Shown here: positions 1 through 10,558 of the stretch, one piece after another | Numbering within the stretch: the stretch's first letter is position 1 | Layout: each line of letters starts with the position of its first letter | Origin: Buxus sempervirens | Lineage: Eukaryota; Streptophyta; Magnoliopsida; Buxales; Buxaceae | DNA length: 64,000 nucleotides | Direction of reading: 5' to 3' | NCBI GenBank assembly: GCA_947561395.2 | Contig: OX387187.1 | Coordinates: forward strand, 36,003,829 to 36,067,828 | Translations under genes and position numbers: made by a program | The notes under the pieces: model-generated | Databases searched by the model: none | Told to the model about the DNA's origin: nothing | What the model saw: the letters and a program-made list of their open reading frames with translations, nothing else

Positions 1-410
1 TCACACACAGAGAGAGAAAAAGAGAGGCAAGAGATGGGATCAAACCCAAGTTACATCATATTAATCATGTTTACCTTTTCTGGTGTTTTTTTTTCGTGAA
101 GATTGTGATCATATTTAGCAAGACCTCCCCTTTTTTTTAACAGGTAACAAAACCTCATTTTGCTAACATATCAAGAGGAGCCAAAATCAATGAAATAAAA
201 TTTAAAAGAAAAAAAAGAGAGAGCGAGAGAGATAAGGGAAAGAAAGAGAGAGAGAGAGGGAGGGAGAAAGGGATCAAACCCCAATGACATCACTGTGATA
301 TCTAACTTTGTTTTTGTTTCGATGAAGATTGTTATCATATTTAACAAGACCCCCTTCTGCTAACATATTAAGGGGGGGTAAAAACAGATGGAATTTGAAA
401 GAAAAAAAAA
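1..410. repeat. Imperfect tandem duplication with GA-rich tracts
   Basis: Two diverged copies of a roughly 230-bp unit lie head to tail, about 10-215 and 216-410. Each starts in a GA-rich microsatellite, then shares a GGGATCAAACCC block (near 36 and 269), a GAAGATTGTKATCATATTTA block and a GCTAACATAT block. No coding potential was seen. The block lies downstream (3') of the minus-strand SAUR-like gene. Confidence 0.7.
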
Positions 411-497
411 CGGAATCCATGTATGAGGACGGTCATGACATTATGAGGAACATTAGCATCTGGTTCTCAATCGTACCTTCTCTATACTATTAACTCT

Positions 498-869
498 CTA
501 ACTATCCTGAGCATAGAATTCTATAATCTCCTTCAAATTGAGCTGAAACAGAGAATTACAGTCATTATACAACAACCACAACATATGTTCAAACAGAATC
601 GCATCCACATCGACGAAAACCACTCGCTTCTCTCCATCCCCATCGAATCCCCCATTATCCTCCTTCCGCATCGTATCGATCAAGATCCGAAAAGGGTCCT
701 CCTCCAGAACAAAAGCATCCACCAAGAACTCCCTCTTCTCCTTCCCCACCACCACCGTCACCGGACTCTGCGAATCCCCAAGCCCATCATTACCAAGAAT
801 CCGGTACCCCAATCGCGACCCCGACCACCGCTTCCGCCACATCGTAACCGGCAAAACCAGGCAATCCAT
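498..869 (-). CDS. SAUR-like auxin-responsive protein, 123 aa
   Basis: Intronless 123-residue protein. The core at about residues 36-60 (SPVTVVVGKEKREFLVDAFV) is the SAUR-domain pattern of a glycine-bounded strand followed by a hydrophobic 'F.VD.F.L...PF..L' stretch. The C-terminal part, with LFEHMLWLLYND near residue 92 and a FYAQDS end, matches the SAUR subgroup that begins MDCLVLP. Length fits the family (about 90-180 aa) and the start is the natural MDCLVLP methionine. SAUR proteins are small plant growth regulators; many act by inhibiting PP2C.D phosphatases and so activating plasma-membrane H+-ATPases. That role is family knowledge and is not shown here. No signal peptide or membrane span is visible. 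The gene stands alone. The antisense plus-strand reading frame over it has no recognisable domain. Confidence 0.85.
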   Translation of the reverse strand: MDCLVLPVTMWRKRWSGSRLGYRILGNDGLGDSQSPVTVVVGKEKREFLVDAFVLEEDPFRILIDTMRKEDNGGFDGDGEKRVVFVDVDAILFEHMLWLLYNDCNSLFQLNLKEIIEFYAQDS

Positions 870-1144
870 GTCGAGAGGCGATGATCATGAACCGAGGAGA
901 ATCCAAGTATGGATGACAATATATACAAATTTCAAAGCCGTCTGTATCGTTTATGGTTTCTGGGGTTCTCTTCTCCAGTCGAAATGATTCGTTTGTTGCT
1001 TGCTCGGAGGTGAATCTGGAATTTTCTTTGTGAAAACGAAATGCAAGACGGCTTGTGAAGCTGTCTGTGATAGAATTTTCCCACCCAACGGCTAGTAAAA
1101 CAGAAGAACAGCTTTCTAAGCAAACAAAACGCGCATTTATCAAT

Positions 1145-1152
1145 TATAAATA
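1145..1152 (-). promoter_or_regulatory. Possible TATA box of the SAUR-like gene
   Basis: On the minus strand the sequence reads TATTTATA about 275 bases upstream of the start codon, in an AT-rich context. Position and composition suit a core promoter with a 5' leader of about 240 bases. This is inferred from motif and position only. Confidence 0.35.
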
Positions 1153-1360
1153 CCCTTTTGTTTCGCTTTCTTTCTGTATTTAATTTATTTACCGGCTAGA
1201 GTGCCGTTGGGGTGATTGCCAGTCTCTTGAATATTTCTGCCGACTGAAGCAGCTCCTCTTGACTTGGCACTACCAATAACAATGACAAAGAAGGATTGTT
1301 TGTTTGTCCAATCGGATACATGTGGCAACCTCTGACGAGTTAGGCCAGGAATCTTTTTAA

Positions 1361-1731
1361 GGGAAATTTGGTTTTTAAGCCCCTCTTATTCAAATAATTC
1401 AGATTTAGTCGGCAAAATTTCGGCAATTAGTTTTTAGTGATATTTTTAACATAATTGAAAATTGATGTTTCATTAAAGAGTTTCTCCTCAAATGCCCATG
1501 CCCTTAAAAAGATTTGCAAACTTCATTTGTAATAAAGGTTTTCAAAGTCTTTTGAGGGTATTTTCGGAAGATTAGAGGGTATTTTTGAAAGAAATTCTTA
1601 ATAAATGATAAAATGATATTGATTCTCAATTATGTTAAAAAAGTATCACTAAGAACCAATTATCAAGAATTAGCGACTGAATCTAAATTCTTTTGAAAAT
1701 TGATCACTAAAAACCAATTTCCACTCCTTTT
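1361..1731. mobile_element. Foldback MITE, about 370 bp
   Basis: The two ends are diverged inverted repeats over more than 100 bases. The left arm (from about 1363, AAATTTGGTTTTTA, through TTTAACATAATTGAAAAT near 1447) matches the reverse complement of the right arm (AAATTGGTTTTTAG from about 1727 inward, TTTAACATAATTGAGAAT near 1630). There is no open reading frame, and TTTTAA flanks both sides. Superfamily is uncertain because the duplication is short and AT-rich. Confidence 0.65.
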
Positions 1732-2223
1732 AATGCCTGTTCTACTGCTGTAGCGGTGATTTGGTGGGTGTGATTTAATATGAACTTATGGTGGGTGCTT
1801 TTCCACCTGTCTGATTTGAAAGTGTTGATTCATGGTGAGTGCTTTTCGACCTGATTTGAACGTGTCGATGTGATTGATCTTTAAACTTTACGTTAAGAGG
1901 AATCTCCATGGTACCAGAGTGAAATGGTCTCCTCGACCACACACAAGTTATTAAATATCTCTTTTTCGTTTGATAAGGGCGAGTTATGAACTCCGGCTTT
2001 TGAATATGAGTATCACAAGGTTTTACCACCGTCTCAAGTAGCACCCTCATTTTCTATTTAATTAGTGCAACAAGTTGCTTTTCTATAACCAAGAATTTTT
2101 GTTTTCTTATTCTTTCTATGTGTTTCATGATTTTTATATAATTTTTTAATAATTAACATGTGACAATATCAACAAGAATGGCTTCCTATTCTCTGCAGAA
2201 TGTTCAGATTGAGCTATACCTGC

Positions 2224-2702
2224 TAGGGGTGCAACGTGGGTCCGTTTGAACCGAAAATATATATAGTCACACTGAACCAAACCGAATTGAAAACCAAAAA
2301 CCGAACCAAAAATATATAGAAAAACTGAAACCCAAACCGAACCAAACTGAACTACATGAAAACTATTCGGTTCGGGTTAGACCAATATATTCTTATACTC
2401 AAACAAAGGTTTTTTCATAATATCCTTAAAGTTTAAAGGTAAAATTTGAAAGTTAAACATATATTATATTTTATATATAAAAAATATAGATTACATGTTA
2501 TAATATATATATATATGAATTCAGTTCGGTTCGGTATAGGAAAATACATGAATTCAGTTCGGTTTCGATTCGGTTCGATTTAACCGAACATGCAACCCAA
2601 AATCGAGCCAACTTAGTTCGGTTTAGGGATTTTTAGACTAAAACTGAACCGAACCACTATAAAACCGAACCGAAATCGATTCAGGTTCAATTTTAACCCC
2701 TA
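2224..2702. mobile_element. hAT-like non-autonomous element with imperfect 8-bp TSD
   Basis: The left end reads TAGGGGTGCAAC and the right end, read inward, TAGGGGTTAAAA, the usual hAT-type TAGGGGTG terminus. The flanking octamers ATACCTGC and ATAGCTAC agree at 6 of 8 positions. The interior is dominated by GAACCGAAC/GGTTCGGTT-type repeats plus an AT-rich core, with no coding sequence. It looks old. The element at 38051-38658 shares end motif and internal style. Confidence 0.65.
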
Positions 2703-2941
2703 ATAGCTACCAATCAACCCCGCCTTAGTCGGAGGAATTGGATCATCACCACAGCACCATGAAAGTGCAATGACTCTTGCAGTGGGGGTCTAGTTATTGG
2801 GATTAACACTTGCACGCAGGGGATTTGATGCTAGGACCTCCAACCCTCCAAGCTCTATTGAAAACCCACAAAACCATTGGACCACCACTCCAATGGTAAT
2901 AAATGATTTGATCAATTGAACCAATCTATATAATGAAAGAG

Positions 2942-3147
2942 GGAATGAAATCCTCTACCATGTTTCCCTGAAGTGCTCCCCAATGTGGCTGTGAGATGCT
3001 GCCATGTGAACCATCTCACGGCCACTATTTTTTCATATGTTATAAATGTATCAAGTGGCCCCACATGAAAAAACAATGGCCATGAGATCCTCCACATGGC
3101 AACATCTCACAGCCACATCATGGAAGCATGACAGACGATTTCAACTC
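2942..3147. mobile_element. Foldback MULE-like MITE with perfect 9-bp TSD
   Basis: The element is almost entirely palindromic. The left arm GGAATGAAATCCTCTACC continues to a GCCATGTG...CATCTCACGGCC hairpin, and the right arm is its inverted counterpart ending GACGATTTCAACTC. It is flanked by the identical nonamer ATGAAAGAG at 2933-2941 and 3148-3156. A 9-bp duplication with ends beginning in G points to the Mutator superfamily. There is no coding capacity. A second copy lies at 6733-6950. Confidence 0.82.
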
Positions 3148-5080
3148 ATGAAAGAGTAGTTCTTATATTAGTCACATTAAAAAGATCTTGAACTATATGA
3201 ATAATAGTCGTACATTAGATTTTGTCACTTGTATCAATGGTTGTTCAATTTTTCTTTCTTTTGTTTGTTTCTTGAATTACATATAATGAAAGAGTTGGAG
3301 TTTTAGGTGAGCCCCTTACGTAAAATGGAACATTATTTCCGGTGTAAAAAAGCGTAGCATATAATGTAGGTTTAATTTATAAAACATATGTGATAAGACT
3401 CACTAAATAACAATATGCTCTTATGAATTAATTACTTGCCTTATATAACAAGTTAATTTGTTATGCTCGAGATAACTAAATCAAACACAATTAATTTGTT
3501 ATGTGCAAGATTATCTTATTTTGTAGATGCTCACACACCTAATCACTACCTTGAGAATTATTTTACCTTTAATATTACTTTGAAAGATTCAAAATTGAAT
3601 CTAAACGAGAGGGTTTCCTCTCCGGCTTTTCTTGGTACCATACATGAAACGCACGGAGAGCATGCTCATGTCAATATGGGCCCAAACCACCCCAAAACAT
3701 AATGCTGTCCGTGCGTTGCATGGATGGTATCATAAAATACAGGAGAGGAAATGCATTCAATCAAAACATTTTGGGAATTTTAACCGCCGGACTTTGACAA
3801 AGTCAAGAATGGTGATTAGTGAGAGCAAATATGTAGTGGCATTGCTTGTGGCATCTTTCCAGCATGTGTACCCACTAACATAAAAGGGAATAATGATGAA
3901 TGCATTTCCTCTTGAGCCAGAATCCAATGATTCAATAAAACCACCGGATGGGATAGATTATGGATGTGTGGGACCCCCTACTAACATGGGCATCCATCTG
4001 TGCGTTTCACGCTGGTTACATTGAATGGCACCAAACAAAAGGCTCTCAATAATGATTTATGCTAAGCAGCTCTTTTGCATGGAATGCATTTCCTCTAATC
4101 CTAGAATCTAATGGTACCATTATACTACGGGCTTGATGTTTTTGGGTTGTGGAGCCCCTCATTGAAACGGGGAGGCCGTTTTATCTAGTGCCACTCAATG
4201 GTACCAACATGAAACGTACAGATAGATGCCATGTTTCAAAAGGGGGTCCCATATCGCACATTCCATCCACTGGTTTCATGGTACCATCGGATTCTAACAC
4301 CAAAGGAAATGCATTCTGAAGCAGGGCATCCGGCCATCCGTTTTATACTGGTACCACAAGAGGAAATGGTCTCGCATGCACGAAACTCATGAAGTTGTCA
4401 CCTAAATATATGGATCACCTATTTATTCATTATGATTTTATTATGTATGTTTGATGCCACTTTTTGAAGATTAGTTGGCATTTGTTGGATTCTTCCAGAA
4501 ACTACTATGGATTTTTAGCAAATCAGTGAAGAAAACATTTTTTCCCCCTTTCGTAACAAAGCTTCAAATCAATAAGGGAACTGGCTTTAAACTGAAGTCA
4601 AGACTTCATAGTAAGTCACATTAGGTGGACCAATTGACTTAATTGTCCTTTAAGCTTCTTAGGCTTAGTTGGGGGTTCTAGGCGTTTGCTTCGTTTTGTG
4701 TTAACCAGATCTGCCAACCAATTCAGTCTGACTTAGTTGGCATTGTTACATTTACATCACTATACAGTTGACCAGTCAAAAAGAGAAGAAAAATTATCAT
4801 AGATATAAGATTAGAGGCCACTGATCTTCTATACGTGCCTGGCCAAGTCAATATAAATTCATGATAGAGATTTTTTTTTTTTTTGGTCTTTGAAGGATTC
4901 GGGTAAGAAATAGTGTGTATTTTTTTTTTTTTTTGAGCTCTACTACCGAAAAGAAGGCTGTTTAGTTACCGTTCATATCCTCTAGAGTCTATATCTAGAC
5001 CCTTATTTGAAGCCTTTTATAAGATTGTGCCAAGTATAATTTAAAATTTGCAATTACACCATTCAAGCAGTTTTTCAATA
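3148..5080. other. Intergenic repeat-derived DNA, no gene seen
   Basis: No coding exon is recognisable. Within 3620-4370 short diverged motifs recur in both orientations: GAGGAAATGCATTC near 3747 and 4300, and inverted as GAATGCATTTCCTCT near 3900 and 4080, together with ATGAAACGYAC and GGTACCA words. This looks like nested or rearranged inverted-repeat elements. The remainder is AT-rich without visible structure. Confidence 0.5.
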
Positions 5081-5087
5081 TACATGG

Positions 5088-5415
5088 CATGATATTGTGG
5101 AAGCTTCAAATAAAAGTTCAGATAGAGGCTCCACAAGATCTCAATTGGCTTACCTCACCAAAATACAGCTGATAATGACATGAAAATCACTAAAAACCAT
5201 TAAATTTGGTATTGTACTGGTGGGGGACTGCATGCACTACGCGCATAGCGCATGACATGATACTGTGAAGGCTCCAAATAGAAGTGCAGATAGAGGCTCC
5301 ACAAGATCTCAATTGGCTTACCTCGCCAAAGTACAACTGATGATGACATGGAAATCAGTAAAAACCATTAAATTTGGTATTGTACTAGGGGACTGTATGC
5401 GCTACGCGTGTATCA
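5088..5415. repeat. Tandem duplication, period about 167 bp
   Basis: Two adjacent copies (from 5088 and from 5255) share CATGATAYTGTG, GATAGAGGCTCCACAAGATC, a CTCAATTGGCTTACC block and a long AAACCATTAAATTTGGTATT block, diverged by roughly 10%. Each copy ends in a GC-rich TATGCGCTACGCG-like segment. Confidence 0.75.
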
Positions 5416-5970
5416 AAGTTACAAAATGCTAATTTGTAAATGTTTTTGTCAGGTCATTTAAAAAATACTTCACGTTAAAAACAGGAGCCCAAATGGCGTA
5501 TCATCCCATTTAATTAGTTATGCTGATGTGACATAACAAATCTATAAAATAAGAAAAATCTCAAGGGCATTTTGAGTCGTGGGTGGTTCAGTGCCTAATC
5601 TCCGATGACTTTGGATGTTTGAGACTCTTGGGTAACCAACCGTCATTCAAACTCACACGTTACAACGCGGTTTTAGGATTGACGCTGCCTAAAAAATCCG
5701 TGGTAGGCGCATTCCGCGAAATCGGTTAACCGACGTTCTCTCTAAGAAGTCTTCAAGTTGCATCAACATGGCCATTGCTCTCTACCACCTGCACGTCATT
5801 GGGTATAATAAAAGAGCAAGAGAAGGTTCTAAGAAGATGTAGAAAGGGCATTAAGACTTGAGATGAAATACTCACTAAGCTTGTTACTTGGGACGGTAAC
5901 TAAGGAGGGTTGCCTCTATGACCTGTGTCTGCCTTACTCGTAAAAAGCCTTGTATTATAGAAAAAGAGAA

Positions 5971-6459
5971 GGGTAAATTATGAAAAAGGTCATTTTTGGC
6001 CAATATTTATAATAAAAATCTATCAAAAAACTTATTTTCAAAAGAGGGACACCATATAAAAAAAAGATATTGAACTATAAGTTCACTTTACTGTAACTAC
6101 ATTGGATATGAGCTTAGTCTACTTGGGACACGAGTGCCTAGTTTGTGAGTTACGAGCTTTCCTATATGGGATTGGGACGGCGCCTTGTCTATGAGATACG
6201 AGCTTTCTCATATGGGATTCGAGCGCATTTTACGTCAGGCACGAGTGTATCCTACATGGGCAAGCACATAATACGTTGATATGAACGTTTCTTAGCTACA
6301 GTAATGTAATACTGTTTTAAATTTTAAATTTTTATTTTTTTGAATAGTAAACTACAATTCAAAAAAAAAATCCAAAGTGGCCTTTTTCTGAAAGGAAGAT
6401 TTTTAATAAACTGTTTTTTTAAATATAAGCCAAAAATTGGCCTTATTCATAATTTTCCC
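5971..6459. mobile_element. MITE with inverted repeats of about 80 bp
   Basis: The left end GGGTAAATTATGAAAAAGG pairs with the right end, which reads GGGAAAATTATGAATAAGG when reverse-complemented. Similarity continues inward through TTTTTGGC and a TTAAAAATCT/AATAAAAATC block. The middle carries a short internal duplication (TACGAGCTTTCYYATATGGGAT, twice near 6148 and 6198). No protein is encoded and the target duplication is not clear. Confidence 0.65.
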
Positions 6460-6732
6460 AAAAAGAAAAAAAATAATTTTTTAAAGCATTCAACAACTAG
6501 CTGTTGATGTTTGTTAGAACGACGGGGAGCCCTTGGCGACCGTGATGGGTCATGCTCAAACATGTCGTGCCAAGTTAGTCGGGCCGTGCTTAAATAGGGC
6601 AAAGGCTCGCGATACTCAACCCAGCGATATACAACTCTATAGTCATTGGGCTATGCTGTGTCTTTAATAATGTTGGGGCGGCCTAGCATAGGGCCAACCA
6701 GACCCGTTTGATACCCTAGGTTTGGTTATTTG

Positions 6733-6950
6733 GGAATGAAATCTTCTGCCATGCTTGCCTGAATTGGCACCTACAAGGGCCGTGAGATGCTGCCATGTGG
6801 AGCATCTCACGGCCAATGTTTTTTGGGTGTTATAAATATATCAAGTGGGCCCCACATGAAAAAACAACGGCCGTAAGATGCTCCACATGGCAACATCTCA
6901 CGGCCACATCAGGGAGCAATTTAGGGAAGCATGGCAGACGATTTCAACTT
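6733..6950. mobile_element. Foldback MULE-like MITE, second copy, perfect 9-bp TSD
   Basis: Same family as the element at 2942-3147. The ends are GGAATGAAATCTTCTGCC and GGCAGACGATTTCAACTT, with the same CACGGCC hairpin and TGGGGCCCACTTGATA-type loop region. It is flanked by the identical nonamer GGTTATTTG at 6724-6732 and 6951-6959. Different target sequences at the two copies show independent insertions. No coding capacity. Confidence 0.85.
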
Positions 6951-7485
6951 GGTTATTTGGGATTTTATTTGTATGAGTAATTTGGCTCGAGTTACCAACT
7001 TGGTCATTATAAAGATATCATTGCACGATGTCTGCAACACATGTACAGCAACAGAGAGCTGAAGCAGGCTACACCAAATTGGGGCCCTACAACATATCTC
7101 TTGCTTTATATGCGCTTCACGTGAGTCTAAGGCTGTGTTTGTTTCAACGGAATTTGGGGGAAAGAAAATATTTTCCCAGAATTTTATAAGTTCTTCTTGT
7201 TTGTTTGAGCAGAAAATTTCTATTGTCAGGAAATATTCTCCCAACTCACCGGAAAACAAGAGGAAAATAACTTCCACCCAAAAACAGTGGAAGTTATTTT
7301 CCAGAAGAAGAACAAGCCCATTTCTAACATGTTTGTATTGAACGTCCAGAAGAAGAGAACGATATGGCGTCAAGAAACACCACCTCGAATTGCGTCAACC
7401 TCTCCATGGAATCTGAGCTCATTGCTTGGAAGGTCAACGGACTCACAAGCTTACCTCTCCATAGAATCGATAGGATGTTTTATAG

Positions 7486-8067
7486 TAGAGGTGTAAGTAG
7501 AGTGGGTTGGGTTGGGTTACGAGAGTTTGGGCTCAACCCAATCTAGGATTTACTAACCCAAACTCATCATTGACTTGCCCTAACCCAAACCCAACCCAAA
7601 CGTTATTGTTTGAGTTCGGGTTGGCCCAAACAAAATGTAAGATTTTGAATTTTTTTTTTACAATTTTGTTATATTTACAAAATGTTGGAAAATCATTCAT
7701 TAATTCTTCTATCAACATGCTTTTATGTTTGTTTGTTATAAATGCAAATATTACAAATTCCTCTTGATTTGTCCCTTGAATTTGGGAAAAACACACTTAA
7801 TTAATTTATTTCTTTAAAAATTTTAAAATATAATACTCTCACTATATTTGTGGTTTTGCACAATCTTTCTTATAGAGTATGTGCTCTCAAATATCACATT
7901 CATTGTAACATATATGTATATGTATGTGAGCATAAAATTATTTATTTGACAAAAATTCATAAACTTATTTTCACATGTTAATAATTTATGTTTAATAACT
8001 GATTACATAAATACAATGACAATATAAAAGGAAAAGAAAACAATGATACATATATATACAAATAAAT

Positions 8068-8159
<92 letters not shown>

Positions 8160-8388
8160 ATATGTATTTGGTTGAGTTTTATACATATATCTATATAAGA
8201 GCGTGTACATAAAGTCAACATTAACTTCGGGCTTTTTGGGTTGTATAACTTGAACCCAAGCCCAACCCAAACTCAACTTCGGGCTCAAATGAAACCCAAC
8301 CCAAACCCAAACTCAATGCTCACTTGGAGCTCTTATTCGGGTTGGGTTAGGCAAGCTTTGGGGGGTTCAAGCTAGATTTACAGCTCTA
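7486..8388. mobile_element. hAT-like non-autonomous element, 903 bp, perfect 8-bp TSD
   Basis: The octamer TTTTATAG occurs at 7478-7485 and 8389-8396. The enclosed element starts TAGAGGTGTAAGTAGAG and ends CTAGATTTACAGCTCTA, which reads TAGAGCTGTAAATCTAG inward. Sub-terminal regions carry many GGGTTGGGTT / AACCCAACCC words in opposite orientations at the two ends. The centre is AT-rich with an uninterrupted (TA)40 tract. No transposase is present. A related copy is at 30171-30879 and a left-end fragment at about 54034. Confidence 0.85.
8071..8150. repeat. (TA)40 microsatellite
   Basis: Eighty bases of pure TA dinucleotide inside the hAT-like element. The Tyr-Ile repeat reading frames over it are artefacts of the repeat. 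Confidence 0.95.
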
Positions 8389-8399
8389 TTTTATAGTCC

Positions 8400-10225
8400 T
8401 TTGACGAGGTAGCTGATATAGGACCTTTCTTTACAAGCATGGTAACATTAGAAGGATTTTTAGCAGGGAAATCCTTGGCGATCAGATGTTGATCACTAGT
8501 CCTCCATTTTCGTTTCTTAGTAGCTATGTGTGCTTGGGAGTGGGAACATTCAGAATGGCTTACATAGGTCTTACCATGACTTGGTCCAAAGGTGCCTGTC
8601 TACCGTGCACTCCTATATTCTAAATGAATTAAGCTGCTGTTTGTCCGATCAAATAGCAGCTTGATCAACCTGTAACTCGAACAAAGCCTGGGATCAACAT
8701 TTGTAAATTTAATAAAGTTCCACACCTTTTTTTATATATTAAAAAATTCAAGGACTAAAATAAAATATTAAAATTTCATCTTTCCCCGCTTTTTTTATAT
8801 TTCATTTCAATCCCTCCCTTTAGGCCTGTGTGGTAAAAAATTCTAGAAAATTTATCCACCTAACATCCAAGCAGTTGGAAAAAATGAGAAAAGGAAAAAA
8901 ATTTCTTGAAAAATTTTCACTTGGAAAATATTTTCTATCAAAATATATTTTCCATTGAAACAAACAGAGCCTAAAGGTATAATAACATTTTCAGGAAGAG
9001 ACATTTTTGTCCAAAACCTAGTCAATTGGGCTAAGTCCTTAAAACACTCGTTTAGACTTCATAGCTTATGTAACTAACTTGCTTCTTAACTACCCTCATA
9101 AAATTTTGGAATTGAGTTCACTTGTAACTTAGCCTAACCAAGTAATTTGGTTGAGTTATTTAAATAGTTAATACGTACATTCATATAATCTTTTTTTGGG
9201 TGAGAAAATTATGCTTACTTCCTTTTTAGTTTCTAGCAACTGCAAAATATGATTTTGAATTACATTAGCTTGCATTTTAGGCTTGTAAAATGGAAAAACT
9301 AATAATTTTATCATTTATTTCTCATCAATTTTATTTAAAATAATTAAAAATGGTTAGATCATCAATGATTTTTAAATTTCTTATTACAATTTTTTATACC
9401 TTGAGATAACATTTTTTTATTATAAAAAATCTCAAAATTTTTTATTATTAAAATCTTAAACTTTTTATAACATTCAAAATTTTGAGAAATTTACACTTAC
9501 CTCCCTTCTATTTTTGGTGACTATTTTATATCCTTCTATTTTGTATAAATTTTATTAAAATTTGAATATGTTCTGACGAAATTATCTTTCTTTAAGTACA
9601 AGAAGTGTAAGATTTTGGCTTTTTTTTTATGATAAGAAATAATTTTTTAAAGGTTTAAAATTTTTACTTACGAATTTAAAGATCATGGGTGATGTTATTA
9701 TTTAAATTATTAAAATTTTCTTATTTCAAATAAAAGATCGATTTGGGACAAAATAACCAAACTGCAAATTTTTTTTTTTGAACTCAGGGTATTCGAGCCT
9801 GCTTATGCTCAACAGATTAATCGCTGAGGACCCATGCAAGACATTGCACCCACATTTTGATAACATAACATTTTGAAATTATCAGGAGAGGTATATATAT
9901 TTGTTAGAAATCATAAGGGAGGAAAATGTAAGTTACAATTGAACAACCTCTTGGGCTCAAAAAAAAAAAAAAAAGAAAAAAAAGGGTAAATGTAATTCAC
10001 TCTTCAAATTTTGATAACATGACATTAGGAAGAGGAAAAAAACCAAAAGCGGTTCATATTATTTAAAAAACTTTAAGGGAGTATTTTACATTACTAAAAG
10101 CATAACGGAGATAAATGTATTTTCAAACTTTTGAATAAAAAATTGACCTTGGAGAAAAAGACTAAAAGGTCAATTCTTTGTGTGTCCTATTTTACGATAT
10201 TACCCTTAATACTTGTTCACATTCC
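8400..10225. other. AT-rich intergenic DNA upstream of NRPD2
   Basis: No gene is recognisable. A small AT-rich inverted-repeat element of about 160 bp lies at 8817-8977, with ends CCTTTAGGC and GCCTAAAGG and inner GGAAAATATTTTC-type arms. From about 9200 to 10180 there are scattered inverted copies of a TTACACTTACCTCCC / GGGAGGAAAATGTAAG word, which suggest one or more degenerate MITEs. Otherwise it is low-complexity A/T sequence. Confidence 0.5.
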
Positions 10226-10227
10226 CT

Positions 10228-10558
10228 CAAGTACCATATATACGCCACAAACCATAAATAAATAGAATATCAAGGTTATAAATGTCATTTCACAGTTCTG
10301 ATCACTTTTGCTGTTTGGCATCCTTGTCTCAGTCCTCTTCGTCGCTGTCCCCGTCCGTAGTTTCACTCCTCCAACGGCTCCGGAACGTTTGGTCGTCGAA
10401 GAGCAGAAGAGAGTGGAAAAAGACTAGAGAGATACAAAAAGAAAAAGGTAAAAGCATTTTGTTTGTTTTTGTACTGTCCTGCTCAATGTTGTTTGTTAGG
10501 GTTTAGGGTTTACTAAACAATAGTTTACAGGGTTTCAGATTTTTCAGCTTTCACTCTA
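10228..10558 (+). promoter_or_regulatory. NRPD2 core promoter and 5' leader with double telo-box
   Basis: An ATATATAC TATA-like element sits near 10236, about 320 bases before the start codon. The leader contains TTAGGGTTTAGGGTTT at 10496-10511, two overlapping telo-box motifs (AAACCCTAA on the other strand) of the kind common in plant housekeeping promoters and leaders. A GT at 10448 and CAG sites near 10530 and 10547 could mark a short leader intron, but this is inference. The CTCTAATGG context suits the ATG at 10559. Confidence 0.5.

Noticed and set aside
585-884. Plus-strand open frame of 99 codons over the SAUR-like gene
   Set aside because: It is the antisense of a clear SAUR gene, low in complexity (His/Pro/Arg-rich) and without a domain.
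5235-5260. Helitron 3' end suggested by CTACGCGCATAGCGC
   Set aside because: It resembles the hairpin at 35220 but lacks a following CTRR|T and a matching TC 5' terminus.
5578-5700. Possible tRNA-derived SINE (GTGGTTCAGTGCC ... GTTTGAGACTC)
   Set aside because: Box-A/B-like words are present but spacing and flanks are poor, and no tail or target duplication was found. Too weak to annotate.
7130-7350. MITE beginning GGCTGTGTTTGTTTCAACGG
   Set aside because: The start resembles common MITE ends, but I found no matching right terminus or target duplication.
7992-8288. Minus-strand frames with long Tyr-Ile repeats
   Set aside because: They are translations of the (TA)40 microsatellite inside a non-autonomous transposon.
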